Source: Rosellinia necatrix (Eukaryota; Ascomycota; Sordariomycetes; Xylariales; Xylariaceae). Taken from it: 64,000 nt of DNA. Under the pieces are notes generated by a model, which was not told where the DNA came from, searched no databases, and saw nothing but the letters and a program-made list of their open reading frames with translations. Each line of letters opens with the position of its first letter. Positions within the stretch are counted from its first letter, which is position 1. The stretch is taken from positions 248,001 through 312,000 of the forward strand of contig JAGYVD010000006.1 in assembly GCA_021209875.1 (NCBI GenBank), written 5' to 3'. Positions 46,916-57,163 of this stretch are shown here, one piece after another. Made by a program: the position numbers and the translations under genes.

Positions 46916-49900
46916 CTATTGCGCGATACTGTGGTATGACCAGATACGCACTCTTTTGTCGCCAGAGCCTGCGGCGAAGAACCCACCAGTCGGACTAGCA
47001 GCGACCGATGTCACACCGTTTGTGTGTCCCTGGAGCATCAACTGAGAGTAACCGGTGTACGGATCCCAGAACTGCACCCACCCATCTCCAGAGCCAGATA
47101 TTACCCAGCGTGCATCCGGAGTAAACGCAACACTAGAGACATAACCTCGGTGACCTTCCAACGTCCGGATATATCTTCCTTCCTTTGGTGCAGTATTACC
47201 CGGGGGACTGGGAGGAGAAGGCGGAAGGCCCCATATTTTGATCGTCCTGTCTGAACTGCCACTCACAAGCTCATTGCCGCTAGGAGAGAAGGCGACAGAA
47301 TAGACGCTGTCATGTTCATGCCCGTCAGAACCTTTCAGGTGCTGTAATTGGTGCCCTTCGGTATCCCAAACACGCACGTCATTGTCCCAGCATCCACCTG
47401 CCACATACTTAGTATCTGGTGAAATAGCCACAGAGAGAACGGCATCTTCAACAGTGAGGGTTAATATATTCGTGCCATATTCAATGTCCCAGAGGCGAAC
47501 GGTGCGATCCTTCCCACTAGACACTATAGTCCTACCATCCCGGGCAATATCCAGGGAAATTATAGCACCCTGATGTCCTGCGAGGGTATATTGAAGGGTT
47601 CGGTTAGCGATGTCCCAAACCCGAAGGAGCTTATCGCCTGCACCAGTCACAAGATATTTGCCATCAGGACTAAAGCAAACGCTTCTAATATACGCATCGC
47701 CGGTAACATTCATCTTTTCATCCTGTAGAACGCAGACCCTTTCGCCATTGGAAACATCGTAGATTTGTGTCGAATGATCGCAACCAGTTGCTAGGTATTT
47801 TCCATCGTGACTGAATTGGACAGTGGCGGCTACGCTCTCATGAGGTAAAGTGTGAATAAGGTCCACACCAAGAACACGCGGGACGTGTTGGTTGAAAATT
47901 ACGATCCAATCATTCTGGGCCATGACGTCACTAAGCGTGTCGGGATGCTCTCTGCCTAGTGCTTGTTCTCTTAGCTCTGGTTCTTGTCGATATGTCGTCT
48001 CGGGCTCTTCATATCCCTCCGAGATCGCTGGGGAGAGAGGCCTAGAACGCAATGATATGGACGAAGAATCGGCAATTGATATCGCATCCCTTATGAGCGT
48101 TGTTAGTAAAACATCAACGAAAGGAGTCCTAGCAACTTACATTCCGTTCTTATGGGCCTCATTTAGCATAGATATTTTCCATTCTTCTATATCAATGCCA
48201 CCCCCATTTCCCCCATTTCCCCCATTTCTCCCATTTCCCACTAGTATTATCTCTTCGAAATGCATATCCTCCAAATGTCGGAAGTACTCATCGTCGCCCT
48301 GGCCGCTCTGCGAGCCACAAAGCGTACAAACCCACTTCTTCATCACACTATTTTGCGTCCGTCTGGACGATTGACGGCTTTGCGAAGAGGACCAGCTATC
48401 ACTAGAGTCTTCCTTGAAGTATAGATTTCCAGAGAAATAATCCAGGTTGAATTGGGCTATTGACGGCGATTCTACTTCGCTGATGTTCGGTGGGTTACAG
48501 TCAAGATTGCAGAGCTGAAGCCATGGCCCATCACTTGGTGTCGTGTTTTCGGGGTATTTAGTCATGTCAAGAGGCAACTCGTTGCCTTCAGAATCAACAA
48601 CGCTTATTTCCCCGGAGGCTCCCTTTTTCGGAGCCACACTTTCGGCCCATTCGGCAACCGAGAAAGAATATTTGATACCGCTATCATCCCTATGGGGTCT
48701 CGTTGCATAATCTGTATTAAATGTCGCAACAGGGTTGCTTGGGCTGAAAGGCAGATCCGTCGGCCAAGGGAGGGAACGAAGCGAAAAGTCATGAACATGC
48801 TGCAAGACGTGCTCGACCAATTCGGGCGAATCTGAGGGTCCTTCGCTGTCACATAGTGGACATTTAGTAATTCCCATCACCTTGGTTTCTGCGTCTGATA
48901 GTAGGTCTTCGAGATTATCAGAGATCGCATCCGGGTGTCTAGACATGATATGGTTTATTACACCAGAGAGCGACTTGAACACGGGAGCGTCGCCGGCGCA
49001 GCAAGGACAATGCCATTGAGACGGGTGGTCATTCATGAAATGGTCCTTCCATTCGTTATGTGTCGCGAATAAATTGTACGGCTTTGGACAATTCTCGAGG
49101 ATACATGTGTACGGGTTTATGTCGTTCGCTAGATGTTTTCTTAGCCAGTTAGCATCCCGAACCAAACATGGAGAGAGTCCCTTACTTCCACTGGCTAGCT
49201 TCCGCCTCACTCGCCGGGATGGCTTGACAGCAGCAGGGGCATTTGACCAACTTCTGTTCCGAAGGAGCATGCGCCTTGGGATATCTTGCGGCGGCTGTAA
49301 TGGTTGTAATGCGGGTGGCCGTTGAACTGGGCCGGCGGCTATCTCGAAGTCCGCCCCATTTCGAATCCAGGCCCGAAGCCGACGTCACAGTCGTCAGGGG
49401 AGCGCCGTGTCTAGGACTACCCAGCAACGCCTGCATTGTCGCAGCTACATTCCTGGCCGAAGTGGAGTTGGCTCCCTGCTTGACATAGCTTGACGGCGTC
49501 TCAGCGATAGTCTGCTGTGGGGTTATTGAAATGTCTTTCAGACCGTGAGCGTCTTCCAGACTGCGGACGTCTTCCAGACTACGGGCGTCTTCCAGACCGC
49601 GAGAGTGTCTCTGAGCTTCTAGAAACCGATGTCGTCGTCGGAGGTTGGCCTCGATGAGACGTTCTTGAATTGATGTGAGCTTGATGTTTGCGAAATAATC
49701 GACGCTGTGTGTTTCTCCCCCCTCATTTTCGGGCCTGCCATTCTCCGTTGGCCTCGACACGATAATGCAAGCGAGATGTGCTCTGAACGTGCGGTACTTC
49801 TCCCGATTCCCATCAAAGGAACCATCCGCTTTTTCAAGTCGAGATTTGCGCCCGCTTCGTCGAATCTGAACCCCCAGGATGGCCAGACTGTCTATAGTAG

Positions 49901-50219
49901 AATTAATATTGGAAATTATATCCGTGGTATCGGATTTGTTATCTGCAGCAATCGAGCATTCACCGAAAAAGCCCTGTAGCATGAAGAGGAGCCCTCGGAT
50001 GAGATAAAGGTCGGCAGGCCGGTGCTGGAATCGCTGATCTAATGACGCCTTCGCGTGAGCGGTGGCCCCAACGCTATCGGCCCAGAGCCTTAGGTCGGCC
50101 AGTCGGGTCTGCATATAGATTTTGTCTTTGCCCTCTAGCCGTTGGATGCTCTGCCTGGCGCCTTCGAAGCACGACCTCGTCAGATCAGCAAGGGAGGCTT
50201 TTGCAAATGCGGGATCCAT
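46916..50219 (-). CDS. Fusion protein: fungal helical N-terminus + AcuF-type C2H2 zinc fingers + TPR relic + Tup1/RCO-1-type WD40 propeller
   Basis: Three exons (50219-49186, 49139-48141, 48089-46916) sum to 3207 nt, exactly 1068 residues; both introns have GCTAAC or ACTAAC branch sites. Residues 1-344: helical region common in fungal accessory proteins (ADSVGA..ASLDQRFQHRP), an LEDxR repeat (about 205-230), and a first Cys-rich turn (KCPCCCQAIP). Residues 345-677: C2H2 fingers of the AcuF-like type (NPYTCILENCPKPYNLF, QWHCPCC, KCPLCDSEG, VCTLCGSQ) and a GN-rich repeat. Near 700: one TPR-like unit, LREQALGREHPDTL, as in fungal NLR repeat arrays. Residues about 745-1068: seven WD40 blades closest to the Tup1/RCO-1 corepressor (SVCFSPDGKYLVTGAGDK, RTVRLWDIEYGTN, VQFWDPYTG). 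The Tup1 tetramerisation domain is absent. Divergent from the subtilisin gene. The role, perhaps sensing or scaffolding, is inferred. Confidence 0.85.
49545..49615 (-). repeat. In-frame 24-nt repeat coding LEDxRS units
   Basis: Three to four copies of a CTGGAAGACGTCCGCAGT-like unit (element strand) inside exon 1 of the zinc finger-WD40 gene, coding repeated LEDAR/LEDVR octapeptides. Confidence 0.8.
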
Positions 50220-50587
50220 AGCAGATGCCGTTGTCGTTGACTCGAGTTCACTCGAAGAGCTCGACCCGTGAGGGCCTTAAGAGACATATACCTAAACGGG
50301 TGATGGCTCAGTAGAAGGCAGGCTCGCGCAGTCTATGAATTTGTCAGATGGAGGAAGAGGGCTGTATGCTTGATCTGCTTTCAGCTGTGAGCTGTGGCCC
50401 CTGCACATTTGCATCGCATGGCTGGCCAACCCGACCCCTGACCTCAACTGTGTGCGGGGGTGCCGCCCAATCAGCCACCAGTGTGCTTCCTGTCGATATA
50501 ACTAAGATAGCCTCATCGTAGATCATCGTCGTCGGAGATCAAGATGGCGCCATCTTTCCCTCGCCTGGCCTCCTTGCCCGTGTCACT
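50220..50587. promoter_or_regulatory. Shared divergent promoter, zinc finger-WD40 / subtilisin genes
   Basis: 368 bases separate two divergent start codons (50219 and 50588). No coding sequence recognised. The distance suggests co-regulation of the two genes. Confidence 0.55.
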
Positions 50588-53500
50588 ATGGCGCCTGCGC
50601 AAGATGATCCCGGTGCGTTGCAACTCGTTGCTTCCATAGCTCTTACATGTTTCGACATTCTTTTCCCCCTAGCTGTCAGGCACAAGAGCGGCGCGGCTGC
50701 CAAGGTCGCCATTCTGCTCAAGTCCATCGCGGAAAATCTACAAGAGCTTTCCAAAATCCCCCCTGATGCGCAAGCTGGTTCGACAAATGTTCTTCGGGAT
50801 TTATTACGCATAGCCGAGGTATGGAACAGCGCCCGAGCTACAGCAGCGACTTGAAGTAACTGGATCAACAGTGGCCACCCCGGCAGAATCAGTCCCATCG
50901 AGAGAAGAGCCCTTATGAGCTATGGTCTGCTCTTGTTCATCGACCTGATCTCCAGATACAGCGATCGGTTACTAAATTTTGCAAAGAACGGCCCAATATC
51001 ATCGAGCCCTTCGGATCGCGCTTTGCCGGTTTCTTGGACATGCTCACGAAGAACATTACGGGATCGCAGCGTGCCCTTGTCCACTCCGCCGCTTATCTGC
51101 CGCCTCCTCCTAGGGATGAATATCCTGACCAAGTTCACAAGCTGCTCCTCGACGGGGTAAAACGCTACGCAGCTTGCATGCTGGAGGATCATGTAGGGCC
51201 AGAACTCCAGGGTGCGGCGAAAGCCAATTGGCATATCACTAGGCTGTGCCTCGGATCAGGCTTCCGTTCAGAGGACCAACGAGTGCTTTTCAAGCTCATA
51301 ACCACAGCTTCGAAAATGACACACTGGCAGGAATTAGCCTTCCAAATTCCGATGCAAGTCCATTTTTCTTACACGCTCCCTCCATATGTCTTCACACTTA
51401 CCTTTTCTCCAACACCATAAAGAAACCTCAGCAGCCAAAGGCATAGATACTGCTCTATTCGATCCCTCATCCCTCCCATCCTTGAGACAGAATTATCTCT
51501 TTTTTTAACGAACTCTGCACCAATATCAAGGTATTCGGTCGGGCTAATCGAACACAGAATGAACACCAAAACGAAAAATGCTCATGAATCGCAGCAGGGT
51601 CAAGACACCTCCGATACTCCCACCTTAATTGCAAATGGAGATGCTTGCAAATCCCTCGACAACCCAATTTTTGCTGGAATACGTATTGGCAAGTGTAAAT
51701 TCATCTTATTCGTTCAAGCTAGCAGCGCTAAGGACACTCCTGTCAAACTCGGATCGCCCCTAGTCGGATGTTGGGTAGCCCCCTGCAGCAGACGCCAAGC
51801 AAAGTTGCTGCTGGCTCTGCTACTATCTACTATGAACACCTCTCCTTTCCTTTCCTTTCCTTTCCGAAACACGAAAAAAATATGAGAGTAAGCGCAGTCC
51901 AGAGTTTAGGCCCCAGTATAAATTTTGGGGTTTTCCGATTGTTGGGAAATTTCGGGAGCTGCGCTTTCTCACACAGTCGCCCGCGGTAGGCAGAGTTGTA
52001 AAAGGAAAGCGATGCCCCATACGATAAGGTGAACTCCCTGCTTCCAGGGCGTGATCGAAAAGTAGTGAGAGGTAACGTCTGATTAATAGACGAGAAGTTG
52101 CACAGCTAGTCATATTCGTCTCCTCCCAATTACTGACAAGTCAACAGAGTTAGGTGAAGACTACCATCTCTACCAACTGCAAGAACCTGAACAACTGAAG
52201 TATATCATATCGCGCCATGGTTTACCACTTTCCGAACTGTTAAAGCTAGGCGACCTCACAGTCGAGCAGAAGGTCAAGTTGTCTTACACTGTCGCTCGGG
52301 CATTCTGGCGGTTTTACAACTCGGAACTGATGAACACCAGGTGGACAAGTGAAGACATCTTCCTCTTCCGTTTAGATCAGCAACTATTCTCTGCCGACGA
52401 TATTCTTTTGAGGGCTTTCGTTTCTTTCCCATTCCGCGGCCAGTACAAGGAACCCCCCGCAGAGTCCTACGATGAGGGGAACTACACCCACAGGTATCCA
52501 CGAATACTATGCTTGGGGATAATTCTTCTGGAAATTGGGTTAGGCCAGGCAATACCAGTGGGAAATGTGTCGGAATTTGTCTTTGCAGGGCATGCAAACC
52601 TGGTTCATATGAAGGCAAGAAGGAAGTTGGAGGAGTTGAAGGGCGCCAAGTGGGATGCTTTTGGGTCGAAGGACTGCTTTGTCGAAGCCGTTGAGAACTG
52701 TTTGCATTCCGTCAACTTCAATGAGACAACCAACCGCCAGAGATCCCGGCATAAAAGAGATTCGAGTGAAAAGCCAGACCTCTCAGAGAGGAGAAATGCG
52801 CTCTACCAAAAGGTGGTTGCGCCCTTATCCCGCCTAGCGGTGGTAGGATTCGAAGGCTCCGATGAACCACCATTGATCCGAATTCCAAATGAAGCACACA
52901 GTAAATCAATATCCGCCAACGGCAATAAGGAGCTTCAAAATTCCTGGGGTGAAATTCACCACGCCCACTCTTCGTTCCTCTCCGGCCCCTCGGAGAGCGA
53001 GGGGGGATTCTTCCCTCATCTCCAAGTCATAGCCGGACACATAAATCGCTGCCGAAGGCTGGCGAATACCGCAAAACCAATCCGAGTCGCCATATTGGAC
53101 ACCGGGTGTCAGAAAGAATTAGACTTTTTCAAAGACAATTGTAGGTCGAAACGGGTCAGAGGCTGGAAAGATTTCACCATGGCAGGATCGCAAAGCGCAA
53201 TCGACACGTTTGGTCATGGAACATTCATGGCACGGCTGCTCATGCACGTCGCGCCAATAGTAGATATCTATGTCATTCGTGTGGCAGAAAACACCGAGGA
53301 CCTGCAGAACCATGAGCAGAATATCGTCAAAGTATGTGACATGTTGTTTTCCATCAGCAACGTACTGACAATCGACTAGGCCATCGTACACGCCGGACTG
53401 GACCCGGAGTGGAAGGCTGATATCATCTCCATGTCTTTTGGGATGCCCAATGAGCGTAAGAAGGAATACAAGGCTATTTCAGATGCCATCGACAAGGTCA

Positions 53501-54027
53501 CAAAAGAGCGCGATGGTTCTGTGTTGTTCTTCGCAGCGGCCGGGAACTCAGGGATAAGACAAGAGAACTTCCCAGCCAGCCATGAACACGTCATATCTAT
53601 ATATGCGACGAACTCAGACGGAGACTTTTTGGGGTCAAATCCATCCCAGCCGCATAATGGACCCAAGCTTCTCGGTGCTTACGGTACCGATATCCCTTCC
53701 TTCATCAAGGAGGAAATCCAGACGCCTTTCCCAAAAGCGGATTTGAGCGCGGGAAGCTCAATCGCAACCGCTATCGCAGCCGGGGTTGCTGCTATGATGC
53801 TATCATATGTCGCAGCATTGCCGACATTGCTCAACTTCAAATCGGCAGAGACGGAGTGCGCTAAACTTCATACGAAGAGCGGGATGCAGCAGATGCTGTA
53901 CGTCATGTCAGCCCTCAAGGGACATAAACATTGCTTCATCAATCCGATAGGGTTTTGGGGCGAGAAAGGGAAGGAGATGGAGGTGTTCACGGCCGTTTGC
54001 GCTGCGGTCGATCAAATTAAGGGCTAA
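50588..54027 (+). CDS. DUF7580-type N-terminus with subtilisin (peptidase S8) domain
   Basis: Multi-exon gene. Exon 1 (50588-50818) and exon 2 (from 50872 to about 51362) join in phase and form a helical N-terminal region of the fungal DUF7580 type. The middle (about 51.36-52.15 kb) I could not resolve into exons. From 52148 (acceptor CAACAG, CTGAC branch site) the DUF7580 part continues (LSELLKLGDLTVEQK, ARAFWRFYNSELM). A peptidase S8 domain follows; an intron at 53332-53379 splits it, and the gene stops at 54027. Catalytic residues appear present: Asp in VAILDTG, His in DTFGHGTFMA, oxyanion Asn in AAAGNSG, Ser in SAGSSIATAIAAG. No signal peptide, so it should be intracellular. Intracellular subtilisins of this build occur in fungal heterokaryon-incompatibility and NLR gene sets; HET-Q2 of Podospora is one. 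The candidate substrate gene is the convergent neighbour. Confidence 0.82.
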
Positions 54028-54209
54028 TAATGAGAGATTGAAATCCGATGCCACATTGGCCATATAATTTTTCTAAACGATAAGAGCATAACCTACGCGT
54101 CACTGTCAGCCTCATCATGAGTTCTAGAATTTCATCTCGACCCATGACCGTAAAGGGGCGCTCTGGTCGCCTACTTAAGACCTCTGTATCGATCGAGCCG
54201 CTTCTTCAA

Positions 54210-55047
54210 TTATCCCAATGGAAGATGAATGCACACCTCATTCTCTCCAATATCCACTCTTTCGTACTCAACCTCTTCCTCCAAGTCCTCATCAATCTCC
54301 TCTTGCGTAGCCTCAACAAGAACCAGCGGCTCCTGTGCTTCGCCCGCGGCACCGGTCAAGAACGCGCTCTTGTGGGTGAACAACCCCGTCTCCAGCCCCG
54401 CCCTACGGGTGCGAATGACATGAAGCCGATACGCGAACACGATGCCCGGGGCCGTCTCATACGAGTCGGTGACCGTCTTCTGGCCATCGCGCCTCGCCGT
54501 CCCACCAATCTCGACGGGCAGCGTTCCCGCGGGCGGGCCGGACGCCTCGGCCGCCACGGTAAAATCGGAGCCCCTTTCCTTCGCCACGGTGAACGACGAT
54601 GTGGCAACGCGCAGCCCCGAGACGACGTAGACCGGTCGCTTGCCAAACATGCCCGAGTCGATCTGGGCGCGCACCGCGGGGAGGTTAGCGATGGCGCTCA
54701 CCACCTCGGGCGTCAGCGGGTCTTTGAAGCTGTGGATTTCATGATCTGTTTCACCGTAGTTGACGCTACTGCTCTTGCCGGAATCGCCGCCCGCCGAGAT
54801 GGACGCGAGGCTCTCGAAGGTAAACCACATGCCGAGACCGCCGGACCGTGACTGCGAGCGGCTGTGGGCGTGATTCGGCTCGACAATGGTTGTCTGGGGT
54901 GGTAGTTGAATCTCGCCCGCAGCGCCGTGGCCTACGGCCGCAAGGACGGTCGTCGGTTTGGACCAGTGAGGGATCACCATACCAAGGCGGAGGGGGGCCA
55001 TCAATGGCGAAGGTAAAATCCGGCAGTAGAAACCATGTGCTAGTCAT
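54210..55047 (-). CDS. Possible fungal gasdermin-like (HET-Q1/RCD-1-type) protein, one-base frame break
   Basis: Minus-strand gene with ATG at 55047 and stop at 54210. It opens with MTSTWFLLPDFTF and later has VYVVSGLRVA, SGPPAGTLPVEIGG and DSYETAPGIVFAYRLHVIR, blocks I associate with a widespread fungal family of about 280 residues. The last about 49 residues, beginning just after a Phe at about 229, form an acidic tail (EEIDEDLEEEVEYE). Fungal gasdermins such as HET-Q1 are about this long and are activated when a neighbouring subtilisin removes a short C-terminal tail, and this gene is convergent to a subtilisin-domain gene 182 bases away. The first 18 codons are out of frame with the rest; the switch lies at a run of six G (54992-54997, plus strand). 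Dropping one base gives 837 nt, 278 residues. It is either an assembly error or a disabled allele. The family call rests on memory and context and needs a structure search. Confidence 0.55.
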
Positions 55048-57163
55048 CGTGGAGTTATTTATGAATGTATGTCTCAAGAGGTTGGACTACTGCTGGTTAT
55101 TTGGCATGCTGCGAATAGTAAAAAAAAAGAGAATCAATACGGATGATTCGATTAACTCATTAAGATCAAGGGTGCTGGTTAGGATCTTTTGTGACGGTGA
55201 TTAAACCAATAGCCCCCAATATATATGTAGTACTGCATGTTACTACATGTCTACCTCGGGCAGAGTTGGGCTGAAGAATAAGCCACAGCAGTGCCTAGAG
55301 GCCCTCACAACACTACAATTATAAAACCAAAGAGCGCAGCCAAGTAGAATCGGAAGAGTAAAAGGTGGCTCGGATATGATAAAATGAAAGAAGCAATGCC
55401 AAAAGGAAAAGGACGCTTTAGACAAAAGTCTAATGAGAATGTTGAATTATGTCGACTGGAGCATAACTACCATTCAACTGAGGCATGCATGTGGGCCGAG
55501 TGTAGTTTATCCTTGATCTACCTAGTGTAACTCTGCCTGAGGATTCATTACCTAGGTAGGTAGTCTTCCTTGTGAGCTTGAGGAAGAGGAACAGGGACGC
55601 TAAGCCTAATCTGCCGTGCGCCATGAAAACCAATAAAACCTCGTGGTGCAATCTATAGATGGGCTTTACAATCTGAGCTGTGCTGCTTTAAACCTGAGCT
55701 GGTCCTGAGCTGGCCTTGAGCTAGCATAAAAGCCTGTAGTCCTATTTATGCAGTCCCTGCCCAGTAGGTAGACTATAAAGTTTGTGACAGTAGTTATCAG
55801 ATGGCCAAGTTTCTATTGTATTATTGTATTATTATATTACGGTTCTCCACCCCAACTATCACTTCGCTTTTCAATCGTTAGTGTACAGGTTGTTGCCCCT
55901 CTTTTGGCCAGACCCTCGACCCGTGTTCGGCTAGACCCCCTCCCACGAGCTGCCTCCCTGAGTCCCCATGGCCAAGGTAGTTAGTAAATCGGTAGACACC
56001 GCAGGTACCTTTCCTCCGCCTATGACGGCCCACGAGCACACTACCGAGCTACCTAGGTACCTCACTACATTAGGTATGCACCAATTACACCAACACAGCG
56101 GGCCCTTATGTAACCAACCTGCTCCTGCTCCTACAACCAGCCTACCCAGTTACTGCTACCTACCTTGTGTCATGCACTACCTAACCTACCTCATCCCACA
56201 TCCCACATCCCACATCCCACATTTGACATTCCATATTCCACAGACATACATCTCTCTCTAACCTCGGGTTAGTCCATCTTAGGTAAGGACCGTCCCGCCA
56301 ATGAAATAGAGCCTCCAGACAGCAAAGCTAGACGCACTCCGTCGCTCTTGGATTCCCTCGGTAGCCTCAGGGTAAGTCGGTCTGTCGGTCTGGGAGCCTG
56401 TGCTTGAACACTCCGTCTCACGGCAGACATCGCCCCGTGGCCCCAAAACCGAACACGCACGGGTTGGCCCCGTTCTTGGCCCCGTTCTTGGCCCCGTGCC
56501 GATTCCGTATTGACACCGTATTGGCAGCTTCCAATTCAACCGGCAGGTCCCCCTCTCCACGCGACCTTGTGGCACCATCAAACCGGCCTGTTCCGCGGAC
56601 AGCTATGAGTGAGGCGCAACCCGTACACCTACCTTAGGTATACCTTCTCTCGAGACGAACTGTCGCGACTGGACCGCACGCCCCTTCGATCCCGACCTTC
56701 CCCGACCCCGTTGCTCAGCCGCAAACGATGCTTTGTCTGTTCCATTATCACAGCAGACCACCTACCATTATTCCACGATAACATCAGTCTGGTGAATATC
56801 CACCGGCCGACCCCCGACGACTGCAATCAGACCAACGCTACTCCAACATCTCACCTACATCCGGCTGCACGAGACCGGTACGCGTACCGAGCGAGCGCGG
56901 CATCGATCGACAGCGCCGGCTTTGTTATTGGCTATATTGATCTATCTCATCCGTTCCACCTTTCCAACTTCTAAACAGGAGCGGATTCTTTGGTACCCTG
57001 GGAGCCCTCTACAGGCTAGTCGTATTCGACGCGTTCTGTACACGGCCCTAGAAGGGGGGATAGGAGCAGATTGGGAGAGTGAGAGTGTGAGAGAGTGTGT
57101 GAGAGAAAGAGAAAGAGAGAAAGAGAGAAATAGAGTGGGATAGAGAGGCATAAAGACAGCAGA
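55048..57163. other. Intergenic, about 2.1 kb, low-complexity tracts
   Basis: No gene recognised. It holds ACCTAGGTA palindromes (55550-55563, 56050), a CCCACAT 7-mer repeated about four times (56192-56222), and a purine tract of GAGA/AGAG units at about 57075-57140 just upstream of the next start codon, probably in its 5' UTR. Confidence 0.55.

Noticed and set aside
56192..56222. CCCACAT repeats as a telomere-like or CRISPR-like array
   Set aside because: Only about four short units in ordinary intergenic DNA; no spacers, and the unit is not the fungal telomere repeat TTAGGG.
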